Assembly: GCA_003224905.1 (NCBI GenBank)
Contig: QIAA01000111.1
Coordinates: 1 to 45,378, forward strand
Source of the DNA: Acidobacteriota bacterium
GTDB lineage: Bacteria > Acidobacteriota > Terriglobia > Terriglobales > Acidobacteriaceae
DNA length: 45,378 bases
Direction of reading: 5' to 3'
How positions within the stretch are numbered: position 1 is the first letter of the stretch; each line of letters starts with the position of its first letter. Below the pieces are notes generated by a model. That model was not told the DNA's origin, did not search any database, and was given only the letters and a program-made list of their open reading frames with translations. Both the position numbers and the translations under genes were made by a program. Below, piece after piece: positions 26,954 through 35,872 of this stretch.

Positions 26954-28162
26954 TCACTCGTGCACCGGTTCCAGCACCTCGGTCGCAAACACGTCATACG
27001 CGGGCACTAGCGGAATCGAGCTGAGGTTGCGGCAGAAGTACGCCAGCCACAAACCTCCCATGGCAAGCGGAACCGATACATCCGCCCAAGTGACCGTAAA
27101 GTTCGCAGAAAAATTCGGCTCAACGATCCAGAACAGGTCGACGTAATGCATGATCAGGAGCCACACCGCAAGCCAGACGAGCCGCGTGACGTCACGCTTA
27201 AACGGTCGCGACAGCAAGAGCACAAAGGGAACCGTGAAATGGAATAGCACGAGCGCAAGCCCGACGAATCCCCAGCCGCCATTCAGTCGCTTCATGTACC
27301 AGGTGATCTCTTCCGGCAAATTCCCCGCCCAGATGATCAGCCATTGTGAAAACGAGAAATAAGCCCACACCATGATGAAGGTGAGCATAAATTTGCCGTG
27401 GTCATGAACGTATTCCGGCTTGAGCAGCTCTGACATCGGCTTGTAGTCTGCCAGAATTCGCTCGACGAGCACTGCGAAGCACAGCGCTGACAACAGCTCG
27501 CCAATGAGAATGATCAGCGGGTAGATGGTCGAAATCCAACTGGGATCGAGGGACATCGTCCAGTCGATCGCGGCGAACGAAATAGTGAATGCGTAGAGAA
27601 TGATGCCGGGCCCGCTCAGGACTTTGAAGCGTGAGCTGTTGTCACGGAGCGGTGGGCGATCCTGCTCGTACGACCATTTGGTGAGCAGAAAAACCAGCGC
27701 GCCCCACACTGCGAAGTAGAGCACAGCGCGGAGGATGAATCCGTGCAGCGAAAGATACGAGCGTGTGATATCGCGCAAGTGCTCCTGAAGATGGTTGTCT
27801 GCGATCGATTCCAGGGGCCGCGCCCACGGATACAGCCTCGGCAGCGCAAACAGGATGGGGATGAACAGAAGCGCCAAAAGCGGCAAAGTCCGCATCGCCG
27901 CACCCAGAATGCGGCGGATGATCATGCCCCAACCGCCCTTGGTGAGATGACGAAGCATCAGGATCGCCATCGACCCGAGGCAGATCCCCAGCCAGTCCAT
28001 GAAATTGATGAGGTAGGCGCGGAAGAAAACTGCCGGTTGTATGAATGCGCCGACGATCACGATGACGCTCGCAACCCCACCCAGGATCACCATGCGTCGC
28101 TGGATAACTTTGACGACCGGCGGCGCCATCAAGTCGAGATTATTTACCCGCGCAGCGCTCAT
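26954..28162 (-). CDS. actF: Alternative complex III subunit ActF (NrfD-like membrane protein)
   Basis: The protein has 402 residues and about ten membrane helices, resembling NrfD/PsrC-type quinol-handling subunits and the second such protein (after ActC) of this ACIII. Visible helices include [53 protein letters not shown] and [22 protein letters not shown]. It starts within the last codons of actE (4-bp overlap). In solved ACIII structures ActC and ActF are pseudo-symmetric. Confidence 0.88.
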   Translation of the reverse strand: MSAARVNNLDLMAPPVVKVIQRRMVILGGVASVIVIVGAFIQPAVFFRAYLINFMDWLGICLGSMAILMLRHLTKGGWGMIIRRILGAAMRTLPLLALLFIPILFALPRLYPWARPLESIADNHLQEHLRDITRSYLSLHGFILRAVLYFAVWGALVFLLTKWSYEQDRPPLRDNSSRFKVLSGPGIILYAFTISFAAIDWTMSLDPSWISTIYPLIILIGELLSALCFAVLVERILADYKPMSELLKPEYVHDHGKFMLTFIMVWAYFSFSQWLIIWAGNLPEEITWYMKRLNGGWGFVGLALVLFHFTVPFVLLLSRPFKRDVTRLVWLAVWLLIMHYVDLFWIVEPNFSANFTVTWADVSVPLAMGGLWLAYFCRNLSSIPLVPAYDVFATEVLEPVHE

Positions 28163-28836
28163 CGCTGCTCTCCGTCAATCGTGGGTGTAGGAGTTGCGCC
28201 TGAGCCAGGCTCGCCAAAAACCGGGGGCTCTGAAGGAACCTTCTGTCCGGGCGGAACATCAGCGGCCGTCGCGCCCTGACTTAACTGCAGAGCGCGAATA
28301 TACGCAACGATGCACCAGCGGTCGCGAACCGGAATCTGCGAGGCGTAGTCAGGCATGGCGCCGAAGCCGTTGGTCATCACGTCGAAGAAATATCCCAGCG
28401 GAGCTTTGCGCAGGCGTTCGTCGTGGTACGAGGGCGGATGACGGAAGCCGCGCTGCGGGATCATGCCGTTGCCATCGCCGAGGCGCGAATGGCAGGGAGC
28501 GCAGTAGATGTTGAAACGTTGTTGCCCGCGCGCGAGCACTTCTTCAGTCACCGGGAACGGCATGTAGTCGCCCGGATTGTTGCCGAGCTTGCCGGTGTAA
28601 AAGTACGAGTCCTCGTGCAGCTGTCCGCGAGCTACGGTGCCTTGCACGGGAAGGCGTGCGGAGCGGAGATCGGCGAAGAAATCGCTCTGCCGCAGCGGCT
28701 TGAAACGGGGTTGGTCGTGCATGTCCTGGCGGCAGGCGGCGAGAAGCACGACTGGGACGAGCAGGCAGATTGCAAACGGGTGTAGAACATATGCGCGAGT
28801 GGTGCCCGTCTTTGTACACAGGTGCGTGGCGCCCAT
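28159..28836 (-). CDS. actE: Alternative complex III subunit ActE (monohaem cytochrome c lipoprotein)
   Basis: The protein has 225 residues from ATG 28836. The open frame continues to 28944 through a palindromic repeat, which I exclude. The signal ICLLVPVVLLAAC is a lipobox with a lipid-modified Cys, as expected for ActE. The haem motif is CAPCH, followed by SRLGDGNGMIPQRG, and a possible axial Met occurs in FGAMPDYASQI. Proteins of this family carry electrons from the ActA/ActB part to the oxidase. The only usable ATG lies in the repeat, so the 5' end of the gene has probably been reshaped by it. Confidence 0.88.
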   Translation of the reverse strand: MGATHLCTKTGTTRAYVLHPFAICLLVPVVLLAACRQDMHDQPRFKPLRQSDFFADLRSARLPVQGTVARGQLHEDSYFYTGKLGNNPGDYMPFPVTEEVLARGQQRFNIYCAPCHSRLGDGNGMIPQRGFRHPPSYHDERLRKAPLGYFFDVMTNGFGAMPDYASQIPVRDRWCIVAYIRALQLSQGATAADVPPGQKVPSEPPVFGEPGSGATPTPTIDGEQR

Positions 28837-28914
28837 GCGGGGCGGAGTCATCATGCTCGCTGACCCAGGGCTGACGCCCTGGGCTAATGTATTCCGCTCC
28901 TGCGGAGCTGGTTT
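28830..28914. repeat. GC-rich multi-hairpin repeat, copy B
   Basis: This is the second copy of the repeat at 26228-26312. CGCCCATGCGGGGCG is at 28830-28844, the perfect hairpin CCCAGGGC-TGAC-GCCCTGGG at 28864-28883, and GCTCC-TGC-GGAGC at 28896-28908. The last stem differs from copy A by a compensated pair change. It lies between actD and actE and contains the actE ATG. Confidence 0.8.
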
Positions 28915-28966
28915 TGGGATTATTCCCGCAGCCTGCAGACCCAAAAATTCAAGTGTGGTTCTCGCC

Positions 28967-29503
28967 TTAACTGGGCACCTCCGCGATGGAACGTGGGGCC
29001 AGGCTTTCCAGAAAACGGCGGGTGCTCGCCGCGTCGTACTTGGGATCAGAAGAAAAAATAATCAGAAAGAATCGATCTTTGCTGGCGAAGGCGAATCGCG
29101 GCACGTTGAACACCGGGTGATACGGCATCGGCAGCCCATTCAGCGCCAGCATCCCAAGCACAGCGAAAATACCGGCAAAAAGAATCGTCATTTCGAACGT
29201 GACCACGATGAACGCAGGCCAGGAATTCAGCGGCCGTCCGCCCACATTGATCGGATAGTTGATGACGTGAATCCAATACTGCAATCCGAACCCGGAGCAG
29301 CCGCCGAGAATTCCTCCGATGAGCACCACCAGCGGAACGCTGTTGCGATGAAAACCGATCGCCTCGCTGAGTTCTTCAATTGGAAATGGCGTGTAGGCGT
29401 CGATCTTCTTGTAGCCCGCTTCGTAAGTACGGCGCGCGGCGCTGACCAGGTCGCCAGGCGTATCAAACTCGGCCATCATGCCGTAAATCGAGGTGCGCTT
29501 CAC
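28967..29503 (-). CDS. actD: Alternative complex III subunit ActD (DUF3341)
   Basis: The protein has 178 residues. It has the DUF3341 pattern: an N-terminal soluble ferredoxin-like part (GMMAEFDTPGDLVSAARRTYEAGYKKIDAYTP is split across 8-39, with PFPIEELSEAIG next), then two membrane helices (VPLVVLIGGILGGCSGFGLQYW and FIVVTFEMTILFAGIFAVLGML) and NGLPMPYHPVFNVPRF. ActD has no cofactor and holds ActC and the periplasmic arm together. Its start overlaps the actC stop by 4 bp. Confidence 0.92.
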   Translation of the reverse strand: MKRTSIYGMMAEFDTPGDLVSAARRTYEAGYKKIDAYTPFPIEELSEAIGFHRNSVPLVVLIGGILGGCSGFGLQYWIHVINYPINVGGRPLNSWPAFIVVTFEMTILFAGIFAVLGMLALNGLPMPYHPVFNVPRFAFASKDRFFLIIFSSDPKYDAASTRRFLESLAPRSIAEVPS

Positions 29504-30858
29504 TCGGCCTTCACCTCCGCTTCAGGCAAGAGCGTGCGCATCTCGAAAATCGAGATCATCGGCAGCAGCCGCAGGAACAGGAACATGCAGGCAAGGAAAA
29601 AGCCGATGGTTCCCACGTACGTCATCCAGTCCCAGCGCGTCGGGTAGTACATCCCCCACGACGACGTGAGGAAGTCGCGATGCAGGCTGACCACAACGAT
29701 GATGAATCGCTCCAGCCACATGCCGACGAGAATCACGCCCGAGATGAGGAACAGCCAAAACGGGCTGGTACGCAGTTTCCGTATCCACAACACCTGGGGA
29801 ATCGCCAGATTAGAAATCAACAGCAGGTAGTAGAAGAACGCATAAGGCCCGTGCAGCCGGTTCCACAGCAGGAATGAATCGTAGCGGTTCCCGCTGTACC
29901 AGCCCATGAATGCTTCCATGCCATAGCCGTAGGCGACGATCAACCCAGTGGCGAGCATTACCTTGGCCGAGTTGTTGAGATGCCGGTCGGTGATGAAGTC
30001 TTCCAGGCCATAAAATTTCCGGATGGGGATTGCCAGCATCAACACCATCGCGAAGCCGGAATAAATAGCACCCGCCACGAAATACGGGGGAAAGATGGTC
30101 GTATGCCAGCCGGGCAGAATGGAGATCGCAAAATCGAAGCTCACCACCGTATGCACCGAGAGCACCAGCGGTGTTGCCAGTCCTGCCAGCAATAAGTAAG
30201 CGGTTTCGTAGCGTGCCCAGTGCCGCGCCGATCCGCGCCATCCCATCGCCAGCATGCCATAGATGATTTGCGCGCCGCGGTTTTCCGAGCGGTCACGCAG
30301 CGTTGCCAGATCGGGGATCAGGCCTACATACCAGAACAGCAGTGAGATGGTGCCGTAGGTCGACACCGCAAACACGTCCCACACCAGCGGGCTGCGGAAC
30401 TGTGGCCAGACCCGCATCGTGTTGGGATAAGGAAACAACCAGTACGCGAGCCACGGCCGGCCAAGATGAAGAATGGGAAACATCCCGGCGCAGGCCACGG
30501 CAAATAATGTCATCGCCTCCGCAAAGCGGTTGATCGAGTTGCGCCATGACTGCCGCAGCAGAAGCAGAATGGCGGAGATCAGAGTTCCCGCGTGTCCGAT
30601 TCCAATCCACCAGACGAAATTGACAATGGCAAATCCCCAGCCAACGGGAATGTTCACGCCCCAGATGCCGACGCCCCGCAGAAACAGGTAGCCGACGGCA
30701 TAGAGCAGGCCCATGCTGACAAGAAACGCGACCCCAAACCCCAGCAGCCAGCCATTCGACGTCGGCCGTGTCAGCACAATCGAGCTGATCTTGTCCGTGA
30801 CTGTGCCGAATGTGTACCCAGGTTCGATTACGGGAGCTGGTGTGGTTGGCTCGTCCAT
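29500..30858 (-). CDS. actC: Alternative complex III subunit ActC (NrfD-like quinol-binding subunit)
   Basis: The protein has 452 residues and about ten helices of the NrfD/PsrC family. Characteristic segments are GVNIPVGWGFAIVNFVWWIGIGHAGTLISAI, given here in part (GIGHAGTLISA), FPILHLGRPWLAYWLFPYP, SVHTVVSFDFAISILPGWH and ANSAK-like HLNNSAKVMLATG. In ACIII this subunit binds menaquinol near ActB's iron-sulfur chain and is thought to form a proton path. It follows actB by 78 bp. Confidence 0.93.
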   Translation of the reverse strand: MDEPTTPAPVIEPGYTFGTVTDKISSIVLTRPTSNGWLLGFGVAFLVSMGLLYAVGYLFLRGVGIWGVNIPVGWGFAIVNFVWWIGIGHAGTLISAILLLLRQSWRNSINRFAEAMTLFAVACAGMFPILHLGRPWLAYWLFPYPNTMRVWPQFRSPLVWDVFAVSTYGTISLLFWYVGLIPDLATLRDRSENRGAQIIYGMLAMGWRGSARHWARYETAYLLLAGLATPLVLSVHTVVSFDFAISILPGWHTTIFPPYFVAGAIYSGFAMVLMLAIPIRKFYGLEDFITDRHLNNSAKVMLATGLIVAYGYGMEAFMGWYSGNRYDSFLLWNRLHGPYAFFYYLLLISNLAIPQVLWIRKLRTSPFWLFLISGVILVGMWLERFIIVVVSLHRDFLTSSWGMYYPTRWDWMTYVGTIGFFLACMFLFLRLLPMISIFEMRTLLPEAEVKAE

Positions 30859-30936
30859 GACTTAGCTTGAAATGCATAGATCCTTCGCGGACTGGAAGTC
30901 CGCTCAGGATGATAAGACTACGGAGTAAAGAAGACT

Positions 30937-33900
30937 TCAGCCCTCCAATTCTGGATTCGGATTACGAATTTCTGCCAGGTATGTAGTCCGCGGCCTCGTA
31001 TTCAGATCTGCCAGCAATCCGTAGTTGCGGGATTTGGCTTTGAGCTGTGAAACCGCGCTCTTCGGATCGTTGATGTTGCCGAAAATGATCGCGTTGGCCG
31101 GGCACGACTGCTGGCAGGCAGTCTGCAGTTCGCCATCGCGGATCAGCCGGTTCTCGCGCTCGGCGTCGATGCGGTGCTCGTTGATGCGCTGCACGCAGTA
31201 AGTGCACTTCTCCATCACCCCGCGGCTGCGCACGCTCACGTCGGGGTTGCGCATCATCTTGTATTGCGGAGTGTCCCAGTCCTGAAACAGCAGGAAATTG
31301 AAGCGGCGCACCTTATACGGACAGTTATTCGAGCAGTAGCGAGTGCCCACGCACCGGTTGTAAACCATGTCATTCAGGCCCTCGGTGCTGTGCACGGTCG
31401 CACCCACGGGGCACACAAGTTCACACGGCGCATTCTCGCAGTGCATGCAGGGCACGGGCTGGAAGTACGCTCTGGGATTGGCGCGGTCGCCCTGGTAGTA
31501 AGCATCCACGCGCAGCCAGTGCATGTGCCGTCCAAGATTCACCTGCTCTTTGCCGACGATCGGAATGTTGTTCTCCGACTGGCACGCGATGATGCAGTTG
31601 TTGCAGCCTACGCACCGGTTCATGTCGATCGCCATGCCCCAGGCGTAGGTCTGCCGTTGATAGTCGTAACCGGGGTAAAGCGTTAACTCTTTCGGTGGCT
31701 GCTCTTCCTGCGCGAAATTCGGTTCGTTGCGGTAATCATCCAGAGTGGCCGAACGTACCAAGGGACGCTGCTCGTGGTTCGGCGTTTCCATCGTCTGGTT
31801 GCCTTGCGTCGAGGCAAGCAGGTAACTGCCGCCGGTCTTGTGGATCTGCACAGCCGAGGCAATCCAGGGCATCGCGTTGTAGCGCAACTGGTACATGTCG
31901 AAGCCGGCTCCGGTGCCGGCACGACCGGCGCGGCGGCGGCCATAACCGAGGTAAACCGTGATGGAATTATCAGGCTGGCCCGCCTGCGGCCAGACAGCCC
32001 CCTCCACGCGCTTGCCATTCAGCTCCAGTTCCACTCTGTCCAACTTCGAAAGCTGCAGGCGCTCGGCCGTTGCCGGGCTGATGAGCACAGGATTGTCCCA
32101 GGTGATCTTCGTCATCGGTTTGGGGAGTTCCTGCAGCCAGCCGTTGTTGGCGAAGCGCCCGTCATAAATAGATGGATCACGGCGGAAGTTCAGCTCGAGG
32201 GCGTTTTGATCAATCGCGGGAGAAGATGGGAAATTCGCGCCTTTGATGGAAACCTGTTTTGGTTCGAATGTCGTCCTTTCAATCCAGCCGTCGTGCAGCG
32301 ACTTGCGCCAGAAAGTGTCGAAGTCGGAGCCAGCATGCTGTTTCTTCCAATAGCCCTGGACGATTTCGTAGCCACTCGCCTCCGATTGCCCGGCCAGCAA
32401 AGCGAGCAGTTCGTGAGCGCTCTTGCCTCCGTAGAGCGGCGCAATCAGCGGCTGCACGATGCTCGCAGTCCCGTCATAAGCGCGAGCGTCACTCCACTCT
32501 TCGAGATAGTGCGTCTGATTCACATGCCACTGGCACAGGTCGGCAGTTTCGTCCTGATCCAGCCCCAGATGAACCCGCAGCGGAATGTTTGTGTTCTTGA
32601 GGGCGTCCGCAAAACCGAAATCAGCAGGCGCATCGTACGCTGGATTTCCGCCGGCGATCAGCAGGACATCGACTTTGCCCGCGCGCATGTCAGCGACGAG
32701 TTCTCTCAGCGATTCGGTTTGATCGACCGGATTCGCGTTGACCGGATCGGTGTAGAAGACGGTCTTGCCGACGTTGCCTAACGTTTGATTGATCGCGTGG
32801 GCAAGCGCATGCACGGCTGGAGATTGGTGTTCGCCGGCAATCACCGCGCTCGAACCCCGATGTTCGAGCAGATCCCTTCCAACCGCCGCCGCGAACCTGA
32901 TCTGCTCGGGACCCAACGTCGTGAGCGCAGGGGAAACTCCGGCCGGCTGTGACGCCATAAGCAGCCGCGCAAGATCCTCGATTTGACCTGCCCGCATCGG
33001 CAGCCGATGATCCGCCTTCGCTCCAGTCGACGTCATCGTGCTCTCGACCACGTACAATCGGCTCATCTTCCCCGAATCGGGATCGCGCCGTTTCGCAAAA
33101 TCACGTGCGTAGCGCGTGAAGCCAGGAAATCCCGCGTAAAGAAAATCAGCGTCCAGCGAGAGGATCACGTCTGCGGCGTCGAAGTTGTAGATCGACTCGA
33201 CTGGCTGGCCGAAAGCCATCTGCGCGCCCGCGTACACGTTGTCGCGATTGACCGGCTCATACACATGCCACTTGGCTTGCTGATAGAGCTGAAGAATCGA
33301 CCGCAACTGATCGTTCAACGTTGGCGAGGAAACTGTCTGCGTGAGTATGCGAATTCCTGCACCCTGCAATCCTTTTTGAATGTTCAGCGGCCCGCGAACC
33401 GCATTCAGAAAGTCACCCCAGGTTCGCACGTCGCCGAGATAGGTCATGGTCTGCGACCGATCAGGATCGTAGAGCCCGAGAATCGAAGCCTGCGCGAAGA
33501 CATCAGTGCCGCCGAGACTTGCAGGATGTTCGGGATTCCCTTCGATCTTTGTCGGTCGATAAAGATGACTCTCAACCAGCAGCGGGCTCGCATATCCGCT
33601 CAAGCTGAAAGCTGTGGCAAAAAATAACGGACGCCCAGGAATCACCTCTTCCGGCTGGCGCACGTACGGAACGATCGGTTCGAGCGGCTGCTTGGTGCAG
33701 GCGCTCATGCCCGCGAGCGCCAGCGAAGCCCCCATCAGCCTCAGGAATCCACGCCGCGAGACAGAATCCAGCCACTCAGAAGCGCCTCTTGGAAATTCGC
33801 GGTGCATCATTTCGCGAAATTCCTCGCTGCCCGCCAGTTCTTCCAGGCTACGCCAGTATTCGGGGCCTTTAGTAGCTTCGATGCGCCCGCGGGCACACGA

Positions 33901-33969
33901 GAGATCGAGCTTGCTTTTTTTGCCGGGGCAAACCTGCTCGTGCGAAACGTGTTGTCCGTCTTTACTCAT
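30937..33969 (-). CDS. actB: Alternative complex III subunit ActB (molybdopterin-oxidoreductase-like plus iron-sulfur protein)
   Basis: The protein has 1010 residues in one chain, combining the parts that some relatives split as B1 and B2. A twin-arginine-type signal (SRRGFLRLMG, Arg72-73) precedes a molybdopterin-oxidoreductase-like region (about 95-740). ActB of known ACIII has no molybdenum cofactor. The C-terminal ferredoxin-like region carries four Cys clusters: CVGCNNCIIAC, CMHCENAPCELVCP, CVGTRYCSNNCPYK and CTYCVQRI with CQQSCP. These fit three 4Fe-4S clusters and one 3Fe-4S cluster that pass electrons from quinol to the haems. The gene lies 52 bp after actA. Confidence 0.94.
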   Translation of the reverse strand: MSKDGQHVSHEQVCPGKKSKLDLSCARGRIEATKGPEYWRSLEELAGSEEFREMMHREFPRGASEWLDSVSRRGFLRLMGASLALAGMSACTKQPLEPIVPYVRQPEEVIPGRPLFFATAFSLSGYASPLLVESHLYRPTKIEGNPEHPASLGGTDVFAQASILGLYDPDRSQTMTYLGDVRTWGDFLNAVRGPLNIQKGLQGAGIRILTQTVSSPTLNDQLRSILQLYQQAKWHVYEPVNRDNVYAGAQMAFGQPVESIYNFDAADVILSLDADFLYAGFPGFTRYARDFAKRRDPDSGKMSRLYVVESTMTSTGAKADHRLPMRAGQIEDLARLLMASQPAGVSPALTTLGPEQIRFAAAVGRDLLEHRGSSAVIAGEHQSPAVHALAHAINQTLGNVGKTVFYTDPVNANPVDQTESLRELVADMRAGKVDVLLIAGGNPAYDAPADFGFADALKNTNIPLRVHLGLDQDETADLCQWHVNQTHYLEEWSDARAYDGTASIVQPLIAPLYGGKSAHELLALLAGQSEASGYEIVQGYWKKQHAGSDFDTFWRKSLHDGWIERTTFEPKQVSIKGANFPSSPAIDQNALELNFRRDPSIYDGRFANNGWLQELPKPMTKITWDNPVLISPATAERLQLSKLDRVELELNGKRVEGAVWPQAGQPDNSITVYLGYGRRRAGRAGTGAGFDMYQLRYNAMPWIASAVQIHKTGGSYLLASTQGNQTMETPNHEQRPLVRSATLDDYRNEPNFAQEEQPPKELTLYPGYDYQRQTYAWGMAIDMNRCVGCNNCIIACQSENNIPIVGKEQVNLGRHMHWLRVDAYYQGDRANPRAYFQPVPCMHCENAPCELVCPVGATVHSTEGLNDMVYNRCVGTRYCSNNCPYKVRRFNFLLFQDWDTPQYKMMRNPDVSVRSRGVMEKCTYCVQRINEHRIDAERENRLIRDGELQTACQQSCPANAIIFGNINDPKSAVSQLKAKSRNYGLLADLNTRPRTTYLAEIRNPNPELEG

Positions 33970-34021
33970 TCTGCGTTGTTCCGGCGCTCACGTGCCGCTT
34001 CCGTACTTCGGAGCACTTCCC

Positions 34022-34717
34022 CTAACGATGACACGTCGAGCAGCTAGTGATATCAGCTACGCTGCGCAAGTTATATTTGTGCACTAGATCGGTTCCTAAC
34101 GAAAGCTGATCCGTGTACTGTTTGCCGTCAAGCGTCGCAGGCTTGTCACTCGAAGGCTGCTCATAACGCATATTGAAAACCTGCTCGCGCGGGCGCAGAT
34201 ACTTCTCCGGGGCACGATGGCAATCCAGGCACCACTCCATCTGCAGCGAAGCGTAGTTGAACATCAGTGGCATACGGTCAACCGGACCGTGGCACGTGTC
34301 ACACCCCACTCCTTTATTGATGTGAATACTGTGGTTGAAATAAACGAAATCCGGCAGATCGTTCACCCGGTTCCATACCAGAGACTTGCCACTGCGGAAA
34401 CTCTCGCGAACCGGCTCCAACATTGGGGCTCCACTCCAGATTTGCGAATGGCAGTTCATGCAGGTCTTGGTCGGCGGAATCCCTGCGAAGCTGGAGGTCT
34501 CAACCGAAGTGTGGCAATAGCGACAGTCGATTCCCAACCCCGCCACGTGGTGCTGATGGCTGAACGGCACCGGTTGTGGTCTGGCCACCTTGGCATAAGT
34601 GACATAGGGAGAACGCTGCCACTGAATTGAGCCCCAGAGCAGGATCGCAATAATAAAGACTGCTCCAAAAATAGTTGCCCGGGAAATTGTGTTCGTACTG
34701 CGATGAAAGATCTGCAT
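34022..34717 (-). CDS. actA: Alternative complex III subunit ActA (pentahaem cytochrome c)
   Basis: The protein has 231 residues. One N-terminal membrane helix (TIFGAVFIIAILLWGSI) anchors a periplasmic domain with exactly five CxxCH sites: CRYCH, CMNCH, CDTCH, CLDCH and CSTCH. Distal His candidates occur in SHQHHVAGLG and FNHSIHINKG. This is the expected layout of ActA, the haem subunit that gives ACIII its periplasmic electron exit. It is the first gene of the supercluster. Confidence 0.93.
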   Translation of the reverse strand: MQIFHRSTNTISRATIFGAVFIIAILLWGSIQWQRSPYVTYAKVARPQPVPFSHQHHVAGLGIDCRYCHTSVETSSFAGIPPTKTCMNCHSQIWSGAPMLEPVRESFRSGKSLVWNRVNDLPDFVYFNHSIHINKGVGCDTCHGPVDRMPLMFNYASLQMEWCLDCHRAPEKYLRPREQVFNMRYEQPSSDKPATLDGKQYTDQLSLGTDLVHKYNLRSVADITSCSTCHR

Positions 34718-35079
34718 CGCGCGAGAACGTTTCAGAGCAGCGGGAACCGGTTCAACGAAATTAACAGCGTGAAACCTGGTTCTCAGTTCGTGCAGCGTTG
34801 ATTAAGAGATTACAAAGAGAGCTATGGCATCGATCCGAAAAACAGTCGATTATAGCAGTCTGAATGGTCGCACATCGCTCAGAACCACCGATTTGCGACT
34901 AGTCAATTTCGAGTCAGGTTGTCCAACCTCGCACCATGAACTCCTTCCTGCTCTGCGCTCACTAACATTGATTCCTGTGTGGAATGCTTGGATAACCGCC
35001 GAGTTGAGCGGTCGCTTCCCCGCCACACTCCAGAACCGTGGCCTGAGCCACCTCGGTATTCTCCTGCTAAAATCCCTGC
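34718..35079. other. Gene-free divergent intergenic region
   Basis: The 362 bp between actA and the next plus-strand gene contain no convincing ORF. It must hold the promoter of the long minus-strand respiratory operon; the one good candidate is at 34849-34857. Confidence 0.6.
34849..34857 (-). promoter_or_regulatory. Candidate extended -10 promoter of the ACIII operon
   Basis: On the minus strand the sequence is TGCTATAAT, a perfect extended -10 element (TGn then TATAAT). No good -35 hexamer is at 16-18 nt, but extended -10 promoters do not need one. It would give a leader of about 125 nt before actA. Confidence 0.45.
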
Positions 35080-35823
35080 GTGCTTCGACTCAGGCTTGCG
35101 ATCTTAATCGCCTCGGCTGCTTTCGCGCATGGGCAACAAGAACAGGCGAACCAGCCGAAGGTGAAGGTCAATGTAATCAATGTTTGCACGCCCGCTCAGC
35201 AGGAGAAGCAGGAGATCGCCAGTGCCCTCGCGCGAGTTCCAAAGGAGCCACTCTTCCGCGCTGATTTCGAAGTGGACCGGGGCCGAACGACGCTTGAACA
35301 GAGTCCCAACTTTCTTGAACCGGGCAGCGGCCTGAAAAAGTCTGGTGGGACGGAAACAGCGGACTGGGTGCGCATCCGGCGGGAATTTTCGTTGCAGGCC
35401 CTGTTCTCCACCGTGCAGTACTCATTCAGCGTTGATGCCAAGAACATGGTCGAGACCCTCGTTTTTCGGGTGCGCGATCCGAAGGATCTGATGCAGGTTT
35501 CAATCGAAGATAGCGCATCAGCCGTGACGACGGCTTCGGCCATGCTGGGCACAAGCACTCCGGCCAGCCGCATCAAACTCGAAAGGTTTGGAAAATCGTC
35601 AGTAGTGCTGGCTCGTTGCTCGGCGACAGAAGCGGGTCCGCCACCCGACCAGAGTGCGTACGAGCCTCTGTTTCAAAGCGCGTCGGCAGTGGTGACGAAA
35701 TACCGCAGCCTTCTTGGCGCAAAGGCTATTGTGCCGGAGGAACTGACACGCCTCCGCAGTGCGCCCACGGCTAAACCTAAGACTGAGCCGACTGCCAAGA
35801 GGCGCGAGCACGAGTGGAAATGA
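35080..35823 (+). CDS. Secreted hypothetical protein
   Basis: The protein has 247 residues with a GTG start at 35080. The first residues form a signal peptide (LRLRLAILIASAAFAHG). The mature part begins with VKVNVINVCTPAQQEKQEIASALARVP and has alternating beta strands (WVRIRREFSLQALFSTVQYSFSVDA, TLVFRVRDPKDLMQVSIED), then a basic tail (KPKTEPTAKRREHEWK). The tail is charged and probably disordered. I do not recognise a family. Its stop lies 49 bp before the thioredoxin reductase start, so co-transcription is possible. Confidence 0.65.
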   Translation: MLRLRLAILIASAAFAHGQQEQANQPKVKVNVINVCTPAQQEKQEIASALARVPKEPLFRADFEVDRGRTTLEQSPNFLEPGSGLKKSGGTETADWVRIRREFSLQALFSTVQYSFSVDAKNMVETLVFRVRDPKDLMQVSIEDSASAVTTASAMLGTSTPASRIKLERFGKSSVVLARCSATEAGPPPDQSAYEPLFQSASAVVTKYRSLLGAKAIVPEELTRLRSAPTAKPKTEPTAKRREHEWK

Positions 35824-35872
35824 CGCTCAGCCTGAAACTTATTCATCTGGCACTAAATCTAAACTCATAAAT

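Noticed and set aside
28837..28944. N-terminal extension of ActE
   Set aside because: Same reason: the repeat happens to lack stops in this frame, and the lipobox signal needs a start close to it.
28637..29647. 336-codon plus-strand ORF
   Set aside because: Antisense to actE, actD and actC; long only because GC-rich coding DNA has few stops on the other strand.
31774..32781. 335-codon plus-strand ORF
   Set aside because: It lies wholly antisense to actB, which has clear family motifs; its residues show no domain.
35759..35872. Longer N-terminus for thioredoxin reductase
   Set aside because: It would overlap the preceding gene in another frame and adds 38 residues unlike TrxB; ATG 35873 begins the normal FAD-binding strand.
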